From Patescibacteria group bacterium (GTDB lineage: Bacteria; Patescibacteriota; UBA1384; CAILIB01): 15,183 nt of DNA. Positions 1 to 6,999 of the stretch are shown here, piece after piece; positions within the stretch are counted from its first letter, which is position 1; each line of letters starts with the position of its first letter. Position numbers and translations under genes: made by a program. Location: the NCBI GenBank assembly GCA_022842085.1, contig JALHQF010000008.1:1-15183 (forward strand), read 5' to 3'. Below the pieces are notes generated by a model. That model was not told where the DNA came from. It worked only from the letters and a program-made list of their open reading frames with translations, and searched no databases.

Positions 1-1344
1 AATCTCGCTGAGCGGTAGCTCAAAGGTGCAGACGGCACGGTCGAGGTCGAGGAAACTGGTGTTTACAAAGCTGCCACGGTGGCGGTTGGAGAGCTCCATG
101 ACGGCTCCCAGGTAGGCTTGGGGGGTTACGACCTCCAGCTTTACCCACGGCTCGCGTAGCTCCTTGATGCGCGTAACGTCCGGCAGCTCAGATGGGCTGG
201 TGACCTCGAGCTCCTCACCACTAGTTGTTGAGAGTTCGTACGCCACACTTGGCACGGTACTAATGGTTTCGGCACCAAACTCACGCTGCAAGCGCTCGGT
301 AACAATCTCGAGGTGCAGCATACCAAGGAATCCGCAGCGGAAGCCAAAGCCCAGGGCCGGGCTGTGTTCGGCGATGTAGGTGAGCGCAGAGTCGTTGAGG
401 GCGTACTTGTCGATGGCGTCACGCAGCACCTGGTAGTCGTCGGCGTCGGTAGGGAAGAGCGAGGCAAACACCATTGGGGTTACCTTGCGGTAGCCACCTA
501 GCGCCTCAGTTGAGGGTTTACGAGTGAGCGTGATGGTATCACCAATACCGATGTCCGCTACACCCTTGAGACCGGTAACGATGTAGCCAATCGTACCCGT
601 CGGTAGCTCAGCTTCGGCGGTGCGGCGTGGAGCAAAGCGGCCAACCTCCAGGGCTTCGGTGGTGCGCTTGCCTTGAATAAGCGTGACGCCGTCACCCTTC
701 TTGAGCGTACCATCGACGATGCGAACGTACGCCACTACCCCGCGGTAGGGGTCGAAAACTGCATCAAACACCAGGCCGCGCAGCTCGCCATCTGGATTGC
801 CGCTGGGGGCAGGGGTACGAGCCACAATAGCATCGAGGAGCTCATCCACCCCAACCCCGCTCTTACCAGAGCAGAACACCACGTCTTCGGGCTTGCAGCC
901 GATGAGCGACACGAGCTCGTCGCGCCGTCGCTCGGGCTCCGCGTGGGGGAGATCGATCTTGTTGATGACGGGAATGATCTCAAGGCCTTGGTCGAGCGCC
1001 TGGTACAGCACAGCGAGGGTCTGGGCCTGCACGCCTTGGCTAGCGTCTACCAGGAGCACCGCCGCCTCTACGGCTGCTAGTGAGCGGGACACCTCGTACG
1101 AAAAGTCTACGTGCCCGGGAGTGTCGATAAGGTTGAGGGTGTGCCCCTTCCAGCCCATGCGTACTGGCTGCAGCTTAATGGTGATGCCGCGCTCACGCTC
1201 GAGGTCCATCTGGTCGAGGAGCTGATCCTGCATTTCCCGTTGTTCCACAGTTTTGGTGAGCTCGAGCATGCGATCGGCCAGGGTACTCTTCCCGTGGTCG
1301 ATGTGGGCAATGATGCAGAAGTTACGCGTGGTGGCCTGGCTCAT
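1..1344 (-). CDS. lepA: Elongation factor 4 (LepA), 3'-truncated by window edge
   Basis: Ribosome-associated translational GTPase that acts on elongating or stalled ribosomes. Translation of the minus strand from the ATG at 1344 is open for 448 codons to base 1. It shows G1 AHIDHGKST (residues 13-21), switch I ERGITIK (51-57), G3 DTPGH (74-78) and G4 NKID (128-131). These are followed by EF4-type domain II and III sequence, including GFRCGFLGMLHLEIV, which is characteristic of the LepA/EF-G domain III. The family is about 600 residues long, so roughly 150 C-terminal residues, including the EF4-specific CTD, lie outside the window. The first in-frame stop upstream is at 1378-1380, and no other ATG lies between it and 1344. 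No Shine-Dalgarno sequence precedes the start; a candidate -10 hexamer lies 8 nt upstream. The identity is secure because the hallmark motifs distinguish EF4 from EF-G and EF-Tu. Confidence 0.96.
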   Translation of the reverse strand, partial: MSQATTRNFCIIAHIDHGKSTLADRMLELTKTVEQREMQDQLLDQMDLERERGITIKLQPVRMGWKGHTLNLIDTPGHVDFSYEVSRSLAAVEAAVLLVDASQGVQAQTLAVLYQALDQGLEIIPVINKIDLPHAEPERRRDELVSLIGCKPEDVVFCSGKSGVGVDELLDAIVARTPAPSGNPDGELRGLVFDAVFDPYRGVVAYVRIVDGTLKKGDGVTLIQGKRTTEALEVGRFAPRRTAEAELPTGTIGYIVTGLKGVADIGIGDTITLTRKPSTEALGGYRKVTPMVFASLFPTDADDYQVLRDAIDKYALNDSALTYIAEHSPALGFGFRCGFLGMLHLEIVTERLQREFGAETISTVPSVAYELSTTSGEELEVTSPSELPDVTRIKELREPWVKLEVVTPQAYLGAVMELSNRHRGSFVNTSFLDLDRAVCTFELPLSEI

Positions 1345-1352
1345 ACCAGGAG

Positions 1353-1403
1353 ACGGTACCAGGTTTCTCTGGTCTCGTCAGGTGGGAAGGCTTCTGCTAT
1401 ACC
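1353..1403. promoter_or_regulatory. Overlapping divergent promoters (lepA and small membrane ORF)
   Basis: Two face-to-face sigma70-like promoters can be read here. Minus strand, toward lepA: -35 CTGACG (1376-1381), 17-nt spacer, -10 TACCGT (1353-1358), then 8 nt to the lepA ATG. Plus strand: -35 TCGTCA (1375-1380), 17-nt spacer, extended -10 TGC-TATACC (1395-1403), then 7 nt to the ATG at 1411. The two -35 elements occupy almost the same bases, so transcription in the two directions should compete. The hexamers match consensus at about 3-4 of 6 positions each; this is inference from spacing and motif only. Confidence 0.4.
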
Positions 1404-1410
1404 TCGTGGC

Positions 1411-1524
1411 ATGGGCATGAGAGATCCTTCCACTAGAGAATCTGGACTTGGTTGTCTGGTAGTTGTTTTGTTCGCGGTGGCTTTCTGGGGCTGCATCATC
1501 TACGTGGTGTGGTTCAGAGGGTAA
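1411..1524 (+). CDS. Putative 37-residue single-pass membrane peptide
   Basis: Short open frame MGMRDPSTRESG followed by a hydrophobic helix (about residues 13-33, LGCLVVVLFAVAFWGCIIYV) and a short RG tail. I do not recognise a family. In favour of a real gene: it has an extended -10-like element 7 nt before the ATG, it encodes a plausible charged N-terminus plus one transmembrane span, and its stop lies 8 nt before a perfect hairpin terminator. Against: it is very short and has no Shine-Dalgarno sequence. An alternative in-frame start is the ATG at 1417. A much longer frame that runs upstream through lepA on the opposite strand is a shadow and is not used here. Confidence 0.4.
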   Translation: MGMRDPSTRESGLGCLVVVLFAVAFWGCIIYVVWFRG

Positions 1525-1532
1525 ACAAACCA

Positions 1533-1559
1533 AAACGAGCGTCCACCGGGCGCTCGTTT
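1533..1559. terminator. Bidirectional intrinsic terminator
   Basis: Perfect 9-bp stem AAACGAGCG/CGCTCGTTT with a 9-nt loop. On the plus strand it is followed by a T-rich tract (TTGTTTTCTTT); on the minus strand it is followed by TTGGTTTGTTT. It sits between the convergent small membrane ORF (stop at 1524) and the pseudopilin gene (stop at 1570) and can end both transcripts. Confidence 0.85.
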
Positions 1560-1569
1560 CTTGTTTTCT

Positions 1570-2205
1570 TTAAGGGAGGAGGGCGACGAGGGTGTCCCAG
1601 CCGCCACCTGGAGACTCTTCGTGGCCACACTGACCCGTTGGCTCTGCCTCTAGTCGGTCGCCAGGGCGCTCAACCTGCGCGTAGAGAGCATACTCGGTGG
1701 CACTCTCAGGGGTATTGGCGGCAAATCCGTCACTCTTGCAGAGCGTGAGGATAAAGTCGCTTGGGTGTGGCACCAGCCTGAGCGTAGCCGTGTCGTTGGG
1801 CAGGCTGGGGTCGGTGCGCACCTCGGTAAGGTAACCTGCAGCAACGAGAGCGTCGGCAATGCTCGACGACTGATTAGGGTAGCCGACAGTGCCCTTACGG
1901 GTGATGCCACCCGCACCTCCGCCGTTGTACCCCACACACGTGGCGCCGGTGCCGGCCATGTACCCGTTATCGGGGCCGGTGAGGCTGGCAGCACAACCCG
2001 CTCCTGTCGAAACGAAGTAGCTTCCATTCTTTGCTTTCCACTGCTCGAGCGCGGCGCTGTATGCAGCTACTGAATCACGACGGTTGGCGTCACGGCCGCG
2101 GGCACGAGACTCGGTGAAGTTAATCGTAACGAGCGCGGCGAGCGCGGACATCACGGTAATGGCGATGGCGAGCTCGATGATGGTAAAGGCTGGACGTCGA
2201 GTCAT
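1570..2205 (-). CDS. Type IV pilin-like (pseudopilin) protein
   Basis: A 211-residue protein with a class III (prepilin) signal: MTRRPA followed by FTIIELAIAITVMSALAALV. The short basic leader, Phe at +1 and Glu at +5 (E11) match the prepilin peptidase/N-methylation motif, except that the residue before the cleavage point is Ala rather than the usual Gly. The hydrophobic N-terminal helix is followed by an alpha-spine-like segment (NRRDSVAAYSAALEQWKAKNGSYF) and a Gly- and Ser-rich globular part with four cysteines. By family analogy it would be processed by PilD and assembled into a pilus or pseudopilus. Its ATG lies 2 bp after the stop of the giant surface protein gene, so the pair is probably translationally coupled and transcribed together. 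No pilus assembly ATPase or platform gene is in this window. Its role as a major or minor pilin cannot be decided from sequence. Confidence 0.85.
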   Translation of the reverse strand: MTRRPAFTIIELAIAITVMSALAALVTINFTESRARGRDANRRDSVAAYSAALEQWKAKNGSYFVSTGAGCAASLTGPDNGYMAGTGATCVGYNGGGAGGITRKGTVGYPNQSSSIADALVAAGYLTEVRTDPSLPNDTATLRLVPHPSDFILTLCKSDGFAANTPESATEYALYAQVERPGDRLEAEPTGQCGHEESPGGGWDTLVALLP

Positions 2206-2207
2206 GG

Positions 2208-5200
2208 CTAGAAGCGGCGGCTGCCGAGCGCGTAGTTAAGAGTCTTACCAGTGAGTGGGCCCCGGGTTGGGTTACTGCTCGTTGTGGTGGTGTTGCAGTT
2301 GATTACACAGCTCTGCGTTGTGCCAACGGAGGCACTTGGGCTTGGGCTGGCAAAGATGGATCCGCTTGGGCTTGGGCTTGGAATGATGCTGCCACTCGGA
2401 CTTGGCGATGGGCTGCTAGAGCCACTTGGGCTCGGCGAAGGAGATGGTGATGGGCTGGTAGAGCCACTCGGACTTGGTGACGGACTAGCAGAGCTGCTGG
2501 AACTCGGGCTCGGACTTGGACTCTGACTTGGGCTCGGAGTCGGACTTGGGCTCTGACTTGGGCTTGGGCTCGGAGTCGGACTTGGACTTGGGGTTGGACC
2601 CGTGGGGCCACTTGGGCCAGATGGGCCTGGGCCTGTAGGGCGCGTGCCAAGCGTGCTGCCCGTTGTTTGGTCAGTAACTAGAATCGATCCTGTGTTTGTG
2701 CTCGTAAACGTGACGTAGATCGACTGGGTTGGATCGATGTACGGCTGGATAACCAGGGTGTTTCCGGTGTTCGTGGCCTGGGTTACGAGGGTGTTACCTG
2801 AGACCTCGGTGTTGACACTAGTGGTAGGATTTCCACTGCCGCTTGGCGACGGTGACGGGCTCTCTGGTGGCGATCCGGTCGTGCTGGGACTAGGGCTTGG
2901 GTCATCTGGTGGCTGTGAGCACACTGGCAGCTGCCCATAAGGAATCCAGCCTCCTGTGGTTACCCCTTGACCAGCGTACTTAAGAGTTCCGGCTTCTTGT
3001 ACAACAGCACTAACAGTCTCCGTACCACAAATCGTGCCGCAGCAAGCTGGATCACACTCTTCTCCAGGTTCTCGAACACACAAACCGATCTGACCTATTG
3101 CTCCGTCTGTGCTAGGGCAGCCTTTCGGCCGCTCGTACGAGAACACTACTTCCGGTATATCATGGGTGAATCGTGTGTCGGTACAGAGACCGTAGTTGAG
3201 GCCAGTAACACCCACCGCATTACACGTTACACAGTTGAGCCCATTGGCACCGTTCTGGTCGCTCAGGTTCATGATCGTACCCATGCGGATTCCTTGGAGG
3301 CCCTTGAAATCTACCGTAATGGTTGATCCTGCGCTGGCGTTGATGGCACGGTCTTGTTGGCAGATATTGTCGGCAGCGTCAAAGTAGTTGTAGTTTGGGC
3401 CCTCGCAGTTGAGCCCAGCATCTGGATCATACCCAGCAGAGTAGCAGTTGAGGGCGCGCTGGTCGTTGCTTCCTGGATCCGCCACAGCATCTACTCGCAC
3501 GAGGCGTGTCGAGTTATTGCAGCGGTTACTACTCCAGTCTCCTGTAACCGTAAAGCCAAAGGTGTTCTCACGCACATCAACCGCGGCCATACGATACTTA
3601 ATCCGTGCAAGGTACTGAGTGTTGCAGCACTCGGTGGTATCGTACTCAGGCACGACGGACTGATAATAGGTGAAGTCCCAATCACATCCTACTTCTGGCT
3701 CTGGTGGCAGGGGATTACCAGATACAAGTGCACCATCGGGATAGCTGACAACGTACTCCCATCCAATGGCGCTTCCGAGCTTCGGTCCGCCACCGCCTTG
3801 TTCTGCAGGGTGGTAGCCGGTGTCTGTAATGTTGAGTGCAGCGGTAATGAGGCTTGGATCATCGACATTTGCCCCACAGCGGTTGTAGTCGCGACCCCTA
3901 GAACAGAAGTTCTCGAAGGGATGCGTTTCGGCCTTTACTGCGGAGAAGTTTGCAGTTACTCCAAACGCAGCGCCAAGGAGCATCAACGCTGGCCCGGCGT
4001 ACTTGCGCGACATGAGGTTGCGTCGAGACATCACCGCTACGAGCACTACAAGCATGAGCAAGAGGAGCGCCAGTGCAGCCGCAGCCACTGGCGCAACACC
4101 GCCACCTACCAGGAGCGATGCCTCTTGCGACTGCAGGAGGGTTCCGTCTTCGGAGAAGAGCTTGACGTGAGCAGTAAGCTTCTCCTGCGGGCGGGCGCTA
4201 AAGAGGTTTACGTCCTCTTCGATGCGTGCGGTGGCCGCCGCGAGCTTATCAAAGGTAACCCTGCGCTCGGCAAGCTGCCTATCACCCGCGGAGATGGTTA
4301 CCACTGCGTAGGCATTGGTGAGCGTGCTCGCGTCGGCTGGACCAACTACCTCGGCGCGAATGCGGTATTGACGAAGCAGTCCGTACGCGTAGCCAAGCTG
4401 CTCACCGGAAATGTTGAGAATTTGACCAGATGCTCCAGGGAGCACGTAGCGGAAGTACGTAGTGCCGATAGCCGAAGGGCTCGAGCTGCCCACCGGAACA
4501 AGATCCACCTGTGCAAGGTAGCTTTCGGGGCTCAAGTCTGTTGGGAGGTTGAGCGCTACCGGTAGCCGACCATTTGCGGGAACGGTGTAGATATCGGTTC
4601 CTTCCACAACACGCATTGCACTTGACCCAGGGAAAATGGCCCGCCGGTAGATGGTGGTGCGGAGGGTATACTGCGCCTCTGGTCCAGCCGGGTTCTCGAT
4701 GACGAAGCGCCCTACTGGTAGCTGGTCTGCGGCAAGCGTTGGACCTTCTTCTTGAGTGAATACCTCTTCGCCAATGGTGAGTGCACGGCCAGCTGGGCCA
4801 ATGAACGGATCGATAGTGCTCTGATCGACAAGCTTAAGAGAGCTTACTTGCTTTGAACTAATCACAACGCCGGAGCTTGTATACGCAGAAGCAATCAGGC
4901 GATAGGTACCGGCCGGGAGGTTCTGAGGAACCTTTAAGGTGAGCTTGTGGCTCGTAATGCTGTTGGCTGGGATATCTTGGTATCCCCCGACAGCTAGAGC
5001 GAATTGAAAGTTGGTTTGACTACCCCCAACTTCTGCGAGCAAGCGCAAGCCAGGAAACACGTTGCTTGCTGCAGTGCTAGCATCGTTCGTAATGAGGACT
5101 GGAACCGTGATTTCTTCTCCTGGATTGAGCAGGTAGGTTTTCCCGCTATCAAAGCTCACGGTGAGCTTAATGGACTCTGGAATGCCGTTTGCGTCAAAGG

Positions 5201-5438
5201 TTACTTTATCAGCGAATGCCTTAAGCTGTTCTTCGGTGTATTCGGCATTGCCGATCTCTTCTTGAGTAGGCGCAGTATAGGTGCTAGCAGGATTAACTGC
5301 AGCCGGAGTTGCAAAGATAAGATCCTCTGCGTCCGGAACATACCCGCGGTAACGGTCGGTTTGGTTTGCCGCGATCGCAGATTGCGGAACGAGAACCGAT
5401 GAAACGAGGAGGAGGGTGAGGAGTTTGCGCACGTTCAT
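2208..5438 (-). CDS. Giant secreted/membrane surface protein with Cys-rich module and Ser-Pro stalk
   Basis: About 1076 residues from the ATG at 5438. That start gives a clean Sec signal peptide (MNVRKLLTLLLVSSVLVPQSAIAA); the frame also extends to a TTG at 5486 that I consider too far upstream. Order of parts, numbered from this ATG: a signal peptide (1-24); a cysteine-free, beta-rich extracellular half (about 25-445) with CARDB/Ig-like strand patterns; a very hydrophobic helix (about 449-469); a basic loop MSRRNLMSRK; a second hydrophobic segment ending in VKA|ET (about 481-503), which resembles a signal-peptidase site; a module with 19 cysteines (512-840) containing the dense cluster CDPACCGTIC; Ser-Pro tracts with a short GPSGPTGP stretch (847-1036); and a Ser/Thr/Asn-rich tail with two more cysteines. 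No LPXTG or other known anchor is seen. It heads an operon with the pseudopilin, so a pilus-associated or cell-envelope role is plausible. I do not recognise the family. Confidence 0.8.
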   Translation of the reverse strand: MNVRKLLTLLLVSSVLVPQSAIAANQTDRYRGYVPDAEDLIFATPAAVNPASTYTAPTQEEIGNAEYTEEQLKAFADKVTFDANGIPESIKLTVSFDSGKTYLLNPGEEITVPVLITNDASTAASNVFPGLRLLAEVGGSQTNFQFALAVGGYQDIPANSITSHKLTLKVPQNLPAGTYRLIASAYTSSGVVISSKQVSSLKLVDQSTIDPFIGPAGRALTIGEEVFTQEEGPTLAADQLPVGRFVIENPAGPEAQYTLRTTIYRRAIFPGSSAMRVVEGTDIYTVPANGRLPVALNLPTDLSPESYLAQVDLVPVGSSSPSAIGTTYFRYVLPGASGQILNISGEQLGYAYGLLRQYRIRAEVVGPADASTLTNAYAVVTISAGDRQLAERRVTFDKLAAATARIEEDVNLFSARPQEKLTAHVKLFSEDGTLLQSQEASLLVGGGVAPVAAAALALLLLMLVVLVAVMSRRNLMSRKYAGPALMLLGAAFGVTANFSAVKAETHPFENFCSRGRDYNRCGANVDDPSLITAALNITDTGYHPAEQGGGGPKLGSAIGWEYVVSYPDGALVSGNPLPPEPEVGCDWDFTYYQSVVPEYDTTECCNTQYLARIKYRMAAVDVRENTFGFTVTGDWSSNRCNNSTRLVRVDAVADPGSNDQRALNCYSAGYDPDAGLNCEGPNYNYFDAADNICQQDRAINASAGSTITVDFKGLQGIRMGTIMNLSDQNGANGLNCVTCNAVGVTGLNYGLCTDTRFTHDIPEVVFSYERPKGCPSTDGAIGQIGLCVREPGEECDPACCGTICGTETVSAVVQEAGTLKYAGQGVTTGGWIPYGQLPVCSQPPDDPSPSPSTTGSPPESPSPSPSGSGNPTTSVNTEVSGNTLVTQATNTGNTLVIQPYIDPTQSIYVTFTSTNTGSILVTDQTTGSTLGTRPTGPGPSGPSGPTGPTPSPSPTPSPSPSQSPSPTPSPSQSPSPSPSSSSSASPSPSPSGSTSPSPSPSPSPSGSSSPSPSPSGSIIPSPSPSGSIFASPSPSASVGTTQSCVINCNTTTTSSNPTRGPLTGKTLNYALGSRRF
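2331..2594 (-). repeat. Ser-Pro coding tandem repeat tract
   Basis: A degenerate hexanucleotide tandem array encodes alternating Ser-Pro dipeptides interrupted by Thr, Gln, Gly and Ile (SPSPSPSGS-type units). A smaller similar tract lies at about 2832-2900. Expansion or contraction by one 6-bp unit keeps the reading frame, so the array can alter stalk length without breaking the gene. Such proline-rich, serine-rich segments usually act as extended wall-spanning or O-glycosylated stalks; that role is inferred. Confidence 0.85.
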
Positions 5439-5457
5439 TGGGTAGCTAATCTTTTCA

Positions 5458-5486
5458 ATGGTACGACCAAACGGTGCGCATAACAA
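5458..5486 (-). promoter_or_regulatory. Candidate promoter of surface protein/pseudopilin operon
   Basis: On the minus strand, -35 TTGTTA (5481-5486), a 17-nt spacer and -10 TACCAT (5458-5463), 19 nt before the ATG at 5438. Each hexamer matches consensus at 4 of 6 positions. A short leader of about 12 nt would follow, with no strong Shine-Dalgarno sequence. Confidence 0.4.
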
Positions 5487-5491
5487 TGTCG

Positions 5492-5519
5492 TTGCACTTT
5501 TTTAAAAGTGTGCTACGTT
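5492..5519 (+). promoter_or_regulatory. Candidate promoter with operator-like dyad for transglutaminase-like gene
   Basis: -35 TTGCAC (5492-5497), 16-nt spacer, -10 TACGTT (5514-5519), followed by a Shine-Dalgarno-like AGAGGT (5526-5531) 7 nt before the ATG at 5539. A dyad CACTTTT-TT-AAAAGTG (5495-5510) fills the spacer, overlaps the -35, and lies between the two divergent transcription units, so a bound regulator could control both. It is AT-rich enough that chance symmetry is possible. Confidence 0.4.
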
Positions 5520-5538
5520 CTGCGTAGAGGTCGTCCTT

Positions 5539-6582
5539 ATGAAAACTAGAAACTATCTCAGGGCGTACTGCATGTTCGCCCTTCTCGCACTTGTATCGTT
5601 AGCGCTCATGGGCGCTAGTGGTGCACAAGACCAAGATGAAGATGCTGTTCAGCGTATTCTTCGCCAAGAACATGAGCGTCACGCCGCTGGTGGACTGATG
5701 AGATCCCCAAGGCTAACGCCTCAACAGGTCGAAGCCGTCCTAAAGGATTCGTCGCTCACTCGCTACGAAACTGCTACCTCAGCCAAGCTCCCGGTGAGCT
5801 GGCCTGCAACAGCCGAGTTCTCCTATGTTTACGAGGTAGATCACCTCATCGTTCGAGGTGGCACACAGCTTGAAGTGGTGGCGCCCGGGGCGACTCCCTA
5901 CGGCTACGCCGAGGAGGCCTATGTCCTTACCAAGCACTTGCTCACGAAGCAGCCGGCCTTGCCGCCAGGACTTGGCAACAGCGCTACACTGTACGGTGAG
6001 TACGGTGTGCCACTGGAGAAAGTCACCTTCTCGGTTGCTCAATCCCAAGAGGCGCATCCAGTGTACTTCGTTACAAAGTGGAAAGCTGCCAAGGTCTCTG
6101 CACGGATGAGCTGGCCCAAGCCCAGCGAAGTCGAGCAGCTGCAATTCCAGCCCCGCAGGCTTCCAGGAAGCGAAGTGGTGCAAGTTGCTAAGGGTGTCTG
6201 GAGCCTGGCTCCAAATCCTGCTGAGTTTCTTGCTCGCTACCCTACGATCAGCAGGTACAAAGCGCCCTCAGAAGTAGCCTTCCTCGAGAACGGGGTGATC
6301 ACCGGACAGTGTGGTAACCATGCACAGGTTATCCTTCTCCTCGCAAGACAGGTTGGTATTCCGGCGATATACGTTTCGTACACGGCCCACTGGTCGAAAC
6401 TCAATGAAAGCCACGCCTTTACTGCCCTGTGGGACGGAAGTGCCTGGGTGAACAACCCCTTCCCGTGGGAGCGAGGCAACCACGAGATTGGCCCCGTTCT
6501 TGGTCGCAGCATGGTGGGAAGCAGGCCTGGCAGCCCGCAAACCACCATTGCAAACAAGAGCACCATCGTTCCCGTCCGCTAA
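5539..6582 (+). CDS. Exported transglutaminase-like (papain-fold) protein
   Basis: 347 residues. Positively charged N-terminus plus a hydrophobic segment (about residues 7-28, ending near GASGA) indicates a Sec signal peptide or an N-terminal anchor. The C-terminal third matches the transglutaminase core pattern: GQCGNHAQVILLLARQVGIPA with the nucleophile candidate Cys258, and SHAFTALWDGSAWVNNPF with His292. The usual third catalytic residue (Asp in the ..W..-DP.. motif) is replaced by Asn306 in VNNP. Bacterial members of this superfamily are proteases, amidases or crosslinking enzymes acting on envelope proteins or peptidoglycan peptides; the substrate here is unknown. The N-terminal two thirds (residues 30-220) are not recognised and may be a prodomain or a partner-binding domain. 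The gene is divergent from the surface protein/pseudopilin operon, and it has a clear ribosome-binding site (AGAGGT, 7 nt spacing). Confidence 0.8.
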   Translation: MKTRNYLRAYCMFALLALVSLALMGASGAQDQDEDAVQRILRQEHERHAAGGLMRSPRLTPQQVEAVLKDSSLTRYETATSAKLPVSWPATAEFSYVYEVDHLIVRGGTQLEVVAPGATPYGYAEEAYVLTKHLLTKQPALPPGLGNSATLYGEYGVPLEKVTFSVAQSQEAHPVYFVTKWKAAKVSARMSWPKPSEVEQLQFQPRRLPGSEVVQVAKGVWSLAPNPAEFLARYPTISRYKAPSEVAFLENGVITGQCGNHAQVILLLARQVGIPAIYVSYTAHWSKLNESHAFTALWDGSAWVNNPFPWERGNHEIGPVLGRSMVGSRPGSPQTTIANKSTIVPVR

Positions 6583-6589
6583 CCGAACC

Positions 6590-6616
6590 AGCCCGTCACC
6601 TCTCCGGTGGCGGGCT
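6590..6616. terminator. Hairpin terminator between convergent genes
   Basis: 11-bp stem AGCCCGTCACC/GGTGGCGGGCT with one T-G wobble and a 5-nt loop, starting 7 nt after the stop of the transglutaminase-like gene. The T tract after it is short on the plus strand (TTTCG) and broken on the minus strand, so efficiency is uncertain. It sits between two convergent stop codons and could serve both. Confidence 0.7.
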
Positions 6617-6630
6617 TTCGCTGCGCCGGT

Positions 6631-6999
6631 CTAGCGCAGGAGGTTTTCGAGAATCTGTGCATCCGGGCTCCCTACGACAGCTTCAACTTGGCTGCGCGCC
6701 TCTTGTCGCAGGGCATTGGCGGCGGCGTCCTGGGTGCCCTGTAGGAGCTCACCTGCTTGCGACCTCGCCGCATTTGCGGCTTGGTCGAAGGGGTTCTGGG
6801 CACCCTCAAGCAGGCTATCCGCCACACCGCTCACCTGGGGCAAGGTTTCTGGAAGGCGTTGGTTTACCTGCTCACCTAGCCACCACACCCCGCGAGCACC
6901 TGCGTACGCAATGCCTCCACCAAGAAGCGTGAGGGCAACGAATCCGCCAACTACTGATCTTGTGATGGTGCCTGCCGGGACGAGCGGTTCTTCAGCCAT
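6631..6999 (-). CDS. Small membrane-anchored protein of unknown family
   Basis: 122 residues. A transmembrane helix (about 13-34, RSVVGGFVALTLLGGGIAYAGA) is followed by WWLGEQVNQRLPE and a long Ala/Gln/Glu-rich amphipathic region (about 58-108: SLLEGAQNPFDQAANAARSQ...) that suggests a helical or coiled-coil domain. I do not recognise it. Its ATG lies inside the last 49 bases of murJ in another frame, and no nearer alternative start (ATG, GTG or TTG) is available without losing the transmembrane segment. It is the last gene of the ftsH-murJ operon, so translation by coupling or by ribosome re-initiation is likely. It could be an accessory factor of FtsH or MurJ, which is inference from position only. 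Confidence 0.7.
   Translation of the reverse strand: MAEEPLVPAGTITRSVVGGFVALTLLGGGIAYAGARGVWWLGEQVNQRLPETLPQVSGVADSLLEGAQNPFDQAANAARSQAGELLQGTQDAAANALRQEARSQVEAVVGSPDAQILENLLR

Noticed and set aside
2331..2594. CRISPR-like or other repeat array
   Set aside because: The repeats are short degenerate codon repeats inside an open reading frame, with no spacers.
4011..4013. Internal ATG as the start of a separate Cys-rich secreted protein
   Set aside because: It would give a good signal peptide, but no ribosome-binding site or promoter is visible before it and the frame is continuous with the upstream half. Kept only as a finding about possible cleavage.
3354..4565. Open frame of 403 codons on the plus strand
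   Set aside because: It lies fully antisense to the surface protein gene, has no signal, domain or ribosome-binding site, and shows unusual composition; it is a shadow frame.
5439..5486. Upstream TTG start for the surface protein
   Set aside because: It would put 16 extra residues before a clean Sec signal peptide and would run through the candidate promoter; the ATG at 5438 fits better.
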